From positions 1 through 17,227 of the forward strand of contig CAIXFB010000129.1 of assembly GCA_903918595.1 (NCBI GenBank): 17,227 nucleotides of DNA, in the 5' to 3' direction. A program made the position numbers and the translations under genes. This DNA comes from an uncultured Actinomycetes bacterium (GTDB lineage Bacteria; Actinomycetota; Actinomycetes; S36-B12). The notes under the pieces were generated by a model that saw nothing but the letters and a program-made list of their open reading frames with translations, was not told the DNA's origin and did not search any database. The number at the start of each line of letters is the position of its first letter. Positions within the stretch are counted from its first letter, which is position 1. Below, piece after piece: positions 14,249 to 17,227 of this stretch.

Positions 14249-15151
14249 ATGTCGGATTTCATGTCCCGGGTGGCTTCTGCCCCTATTTCATGGGGGATCT
14301 GCGAGGTGCCGGGCTGGGGCGCGATGCTGCCGACGCCCCGGGTACTCGCCGAAATGTCTGGGCTTGGTCTGCCGGCAACTGAGCTCGGCGCCCCGGGATT
14401 TCTGCCGGATTCACCCGAAGAGGTGCGGGCTGAACTAGCAGCGTTCAACATGAGCCTGATCGGTGGATTCACTCCACTCGTGCTGCAAGATCCCTCGCAG
14501 CGAGAGGCCACGATCGCCGAGGCAAAGCGAGTTGCCACACTCTTCGAGCGGGCTGGTGCCACCAAGTTCATTACGGCCGCGGTTGTCGATATGGATTGGT
14601 CAGAGCCACAGCCGTTGAGCCCTGACGAAGTGCGTCATATGTCGATGATGTTCTCCGTGGTTGATGAGATCTGCGCTGAACGCGGTCTTGAGCAGGTCTT
14701 GCACTCGCACGTCTTTACGACAGTGGAAAACGATGACGACGTCAACAGAGTTTTGGACACCTGCGATGTGCATTGGTGCCTTGACACCGGTCACCTGGCG
14801 ATCGGCGGCACGGATCCAGTGAAATTTGCCCAAGAGGCTTTTGACCGAGTGGGGCATGTGCACCTCAAGGATGTGAACCTCTCTCGGGTGCCGGCGCTGA
14901 TGAGTCGTGAGGTTTCCATCATGGAATCAGTGCAGCAGGGTCTATTCACACCCCTTGGCCAGGGCGATGTTGATATTGCTGGAGTGATCACCACTTTGGA
15001 ATCGCGTGGCTACAACGGTTGGTATGTGATCGAACAAGACACCGCGATCACCGACGGGCTCCCCGCAGAGGGAGCAGGTCCGATCACCGAAGTCGTCACT
15101 TCCCTTGACTTCCTGCGCAACGTGGTGGCCCCGCAGTTGGCGTCGAACTGA
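14249..15151 (+). CDS. iolE: Inosose dehydratase (IolE)
   Basis: IolE dehydrates 2-inosose to 3D-trihydroxycyclohexane-1,2-dione in myo-inositol catabolism. The 300-residue protein is a TIM barrel of the AP-endonuclease-2/xylose-isomerase-like family. Landmarks are ISWGICEVPGWG (13-24), PATELGAPGFLP (42-53, E45), LHSHVFTTVE (151-160, E160), WCLDTGHLAIGGTDP (176-190, D179 and H182), HVHLKDV (203-209) and YVIEQD (259-264, E262), which together supply the metal-binding set. The open frame reaches back to a GTG at 14183, inside the promoter region; ATG 14249 is chosen because AGGGG lies about 6 nt before it and the family N-terminus fits. Its TGA overlaps the iolC ATG by one base, so translation is coupled. 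Confidence 0.9.
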   Translation: MSDFMSRVASAPISWGICEVPGWGAMLPTPRVLAEMSGLGLPATELGAPGFLPDSPEEVRAELAAFNMSLIGGFTPLVLQDPSQREATIAEAKRVATLFERAGATKFITAAVVDMDWSEPQPLSPDEVRHMSMMFSVVDEICAERGLEQVLHSHVFTTVENDDDVNRVLDTCDVHWCLDTGHLAIGGTDPVKFAQEAFDRVGHVHLKDVNLSRVPALMSREVSIMESVQQGLFTPLGQGDVDIAGVITTLESRGYNGWYVIEQDTAITDGLPAEGAGPITEVVTSLDFLRNVVAPQLASN

Positions 15152-16104
15152 TGTCTGTCGCACTCGACCTCATCACGGTAGGCCGAGTCAGCGTCGATCT
15201 TTATGCGACGGAACTTGGAGTTTCCTTTTTAGAGCCGCAAACTTTTGCCAAATCAATAGGTGGCAGCCCGACCAACGTGGCTGTCGCAGCAGCGCAGTAT
15301 GGACTCGCAGCAGCAGTGGTCACGAAGGTAGGCAAAGACCAACTGGGTGAATACGTACGGACTCGACTTGCCGAATTTGGTGTCGATACTCGGTTTGTCG
15401 GAACCGATGGTTCAGCACCGACCCCTGTTGTGTTGGCTGCACTCGATCCGCCTGAGGATCCACAGATCGCTTTCTACCGTGGCGCGGCGGCTCCAGACAC
15501 TACGTGTTCAGTACGTGATGTATCAGAGCATGAAATTCGCTCGGCGCGGGCATTCTGGATGAGTGTGGGCGCTCTCGCGCAAGGTTCAACTGCGGCGGCA
15601 TCCTTTGAGTGGTTAGCAATGCGAAACCGCACCCCTTTCACGATTTTGGATCTGGATTACCGGCCAACACTGTGGCCGGATATGGCAACCGCTCGTGCAG
15701 CGGCCCAGCGGGCAATCGCATTCTCAACAGTGGTACTCGGCAATCGCGCGGAATGTGAAATGGCGATTGGTGAAACAGAACCCGACGCTGCTGCTGATGC
15801 ACTGCTTGCCCTAGGTATTGAGCTCGCCATCATCAAACTGGGTGGCGGGGGAGTACTGCTTGCCACCGCCGATGAGCGGATCCGGGTAATGCCCGTACCG
15901 ATCACCGTTGTGTGTGGTCTTGGTGCAGGCGATGCATTCGGTGGCGCATTGGTATACGGCTTGTTGAGTGACTGGCCTTTGGCCGAGGTTGGTGCATTCG
16001 CCAACGCGGCTGGTGGCCACGTGGCAGGTGAGCTCACCTGCGCAGATGCCATGCCTCAAGAGGACCGAGTCCGTGAATTAATGAAGAAGGGTGCAACCTC
16101 ATGA
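15151..16104 (+). CDS. iolC: 5-dehydro-2-deoxygluconokinase (IolC, PfkB family)
   Basis: A 317-residue PfkB/ribokinase-family sugar kinase. The first signature is SIGGSPTNVAVAAAQYG (35-51) and the second is VVCGLGAGDAFGGALVYG, with the catalytic base D261 in GAGD. LDLDYRPTLWPD (167-178) is characteristic of IolC within the family. It phosphorylates 2-deoxy-5-keto-D-gluconate for later aldol cleavage. It overlaps iolE by one base and the aldolase gene by four (ATGA), so the three form one translationally coupled operon. The identity is strengthened by the neighbouring iolE and iolB. Confidence 0.92.
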   Translation: MSVALDLITVGRVSVDLYATELGVSFLEPQTFAKSIGGSPTNVAVAAAQYGLAAAVVTKVGKDQLGEYVRTRLAEFGVDTRFVGTDGSAPTPVVLAALDPPEDPQIAFYRGAAAPDTTCSVRDVSEHEIRSARAFWMSVGALAQGSTAAASFEWLAMRNRTPFTILDLDYRPTLWPDMATARAAAQRAIAFSTVVLGNRAECEMAIGETEPDAAADALLALGIELAIIKLGGGGVLLATADERIRVMPVPITVVCGLGAGDAFGGALVYGLLSDWPLAEVGAFANAAGGHVAGELTCADAMPQEDRVRELMKKGATS

Positions 16105-17003
16105 CCGGATTGGATCGGGCCGATTACAACGCGCTGATTGAAGCGCGGGTGTTTGCACCGACGAGTCTGCAAGCAGCGCTCACATCGCGCACCCGTAGAT
16201 CTATCCCAGGTACCGATGGCAAATTGATGATCATCGCCGCCGACCACACGGCGCGCGGCATGCTCGCAGTGGGCAGCGATTCTCTCGCCGTGGCAGATCG
16301 CTACTCACTGCTTGACCGAATCATCAGGTCACTCCAGGTGCCCGGTGTGGATGGCGTTATGGCGAGCGCCGACATTCTTGAGGAGCTCGCTTTTCTCGGT
16401 GCCCTCGATGGTCAGCTTGCGATTGCCACCATGAATCGCGGCGGAATCATTGGTGCCAGTTGGGAATTGGACGATCGCCTCACCGCATACGACGCCGATC
16501 ACATCGCCGAATACGGCATCGATGGCGGAAAGGTTTTGCTGCGGATTGAGGACACTGATGCCGGCGTTGCCAACACTCTCGAGATGGTGGCTTCTCTCAC
16601 TACTGAACTGGCCGATCGGAAGATCATGTGCATGATCGAGCCATTGCCGTACCTCAAGAACGAGGCGGGGCGGGCGGTTCTTGACACCTCGCACGAGAAA
16701 CTCGTGAAGGTGGTGGCGATTGCGTCCGGTCTGGGATCGAGTTCGGCCTACACCTGGCTGAAGATCCCGCCATCGGAGCGCATGGATGAGGTGGCCGGCG
16801 CCACCACATTGCCCATCGTGATGCTCGGTGGGGATCCCGGCGCTAACTGGAACGCCACATTCAATCTTTGGGAAACCTCCATGCAACAGCCAAACGTGCG
16901 AGGCCTTGTTGCCGGTCGAGCCATGCTCTATCCCGCTGAAGGTTCAGTTGAAGAAGCTGTAGCAAGAGGTGTGCAGATGGTGCACGGAACGGTGGCGTCA
17001 TGA
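16101..17003 (+). CDS. Cgl0159-family (beta/alpha)8 aldolase-like protein of the iol operon
   Basis: A 300-residue TIM-barrel protein resembling class I (DhnA/LsrF-type) aldolases: LMIIAADHTARGM near residue 43-55, GGKVLLRIEDTDAG in the middle, CMIEPLPYL, TWLKIPP with a lysine that could form the Schiff base, and a late phosphate-site-like LPIVMLGGDPGANW and VRGLVAGRAMLYP. This family is found between iolC and iolB in actinobacterial iol clusters and has been labelled deoxyribose-phosphate aldolase or Cgl0159 family. It may replace IolJ in cleaving the phosphorylated deoxyketogluconate, but this is inference. It overlaps iolC by 4 bp and iolB by 4 bp. Confidence 0.8.
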   Translation: MTGLDRADYNALIEARVFAPTSLQAALTSRTRRSIPGTDGKLMIIAADHTARGMLAVGSDSLAVADRYSLLDRIIRSLQVPGVDGVMASADILEELAFLGALDGQLAIATMNRGGIIGASWELDDRLTAYDADHIAEYGIDGGKVLLRIEDTDAGVANTLEMVASLTTELADRKIMCMIEPLPYLKNEAGRAVLDTSHEKLVKVVAIASGLGSSSAYTWLKIPPSERMDEVAGATTLPIVMLGGDPGANWNATFNLWETSMQQPNVRGLVAGRAMLYPAEGSVEEAVARGVQMVHGTVAS

Positions 17004-17227
17004 TGAGTTGGCATCGGCCGCACGGCTCACTTGCCGACGAATCGGCATTGGTCCGCGTCACTCCGGAGGAGTCCGGCTGGACCTACAGTGGGATGCAGGT
17101 GCTAGCGCTTGTCGCTGGGCAAACACAGGTGGTCACCCTGACAGGAGAGGAGGGCGTCATTGTTCCGCTCTCCATCAGCAATGTGACCATTGATGTTGAT
17201 GGTGAATCTTTCACTCTTTCGGGTCGA
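17000..17227 (+). CDS. iolB: 5-deoxy-glucuronate isomerase (IolB), N-terminal fragment
   Basis: The frame opening at ATG 17000 gives 76 codons with no stop before the right edge: SWHRPHGSLADESALVRVTP, then GWTYSGMQVLALVAGQTQ and a cupin-like strand series (VIVPLSISNVTIDVDG). This matches the N-terminal cupin domain of IolB, which converts 5-deoxyglucuronate to 5-keto-2-deoxygluconate, the substrate of IolC. Start codons ATGATG overlap the aldolase TGA by 4 bp. The remaining sequence lies outside the window. Fragment length makes the call contextual as well as sequence-based. Confidence 0.82.
   Translation, partial: MMSWHRPHGSLADESALVRVTPEESGWTYSGMQVLALVAGQTQVVTLTGEEGVIVPLSISNVTIDVDGESFTLSGR

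Overview
The window reads as chromosomal DNA of a moderately GC-rich actinomycete (Actinomycetota). The evidence is the gene content: a DUF6457-type small protein overlapping mobA, an aldolase of the Cgl0159 type inside an inositol (iol) operon, paired LuxR-type regulators, and GTG/TTG starts. The genus cannot be named from sequence reading alone. Genes are tightly packed; the longest stretch without a gene is about 180 bp (6680-6859). I saw no rRNA, tRNA, CRISPR array, insertion sequence or phage integrase.

Layout. (1) 1-1333: the 5' end of a small membrane protein gene (minus strand, runs off the left edge), then two LuxR-HTH regulators; the second is a complete response regulator without a kinase beside it. 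(2) 1436-3136: an ABM-family monooxygenase-like protein, a compact tryptophan 2,3-dioxygenase and an unrecognised 165-residue protein. (3) 3147-5137: molybdenum cofactor genes mobA, DUF6457 and moeA, nearly or actually overlapping. (4) 5157-12112: a sulfur-oxidation island. A minus-strand pair (rhodanese-persulfide dioxygenase fusion, then an ArsR regulator) diverges from a plus-strand operon dsrE2-like, tusA, a fused soeB-soeC-like electron-transfer/membrane protein, and a 964-residue soeA-like molybdoenzyme. (5) 12118-17227: an inositol catabolic locus. A minus-strand pair (IolG-like dehydrogenase, LacI regulator) diverges from iolE, iolC, Cgl0159-type aldolase and iolB, the last cut by the right edge.

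How it works together (inference). Sulfane sulfur is relayed by rhodanese, TusA and the DsrE2-like protein, oxidised to sulfite by the persulfide dioxygenase, and the sulfite is oxidised to sulfate in the cytoplasm by the SoeABC-like enzyme, with electrons passed to the quinone pool through the NrfD-type membrane domain. The molybdoenzyme needs bis-MGD, which the adjacent mobA and moeA help make. The shared 6680-6859 promoter region carries two inverted repeats, one lying exactly between good -35 and -10 boxes, so the linked ArsR protein is the obvious candidate controller. The inositol locus has its own control: a LacI-type palindrome with a central CG lies just upstream of iolE.

The most interesting content is the sulfur island: a Soe-like sulfite-oxidising system in an apparent actinomycete, with FeS and membrane subunits fused into one chain, a rhodanese-first persulfide dioxygenase, and an ArsR regulator lacking the cysteine pair of known persulfide sensors.
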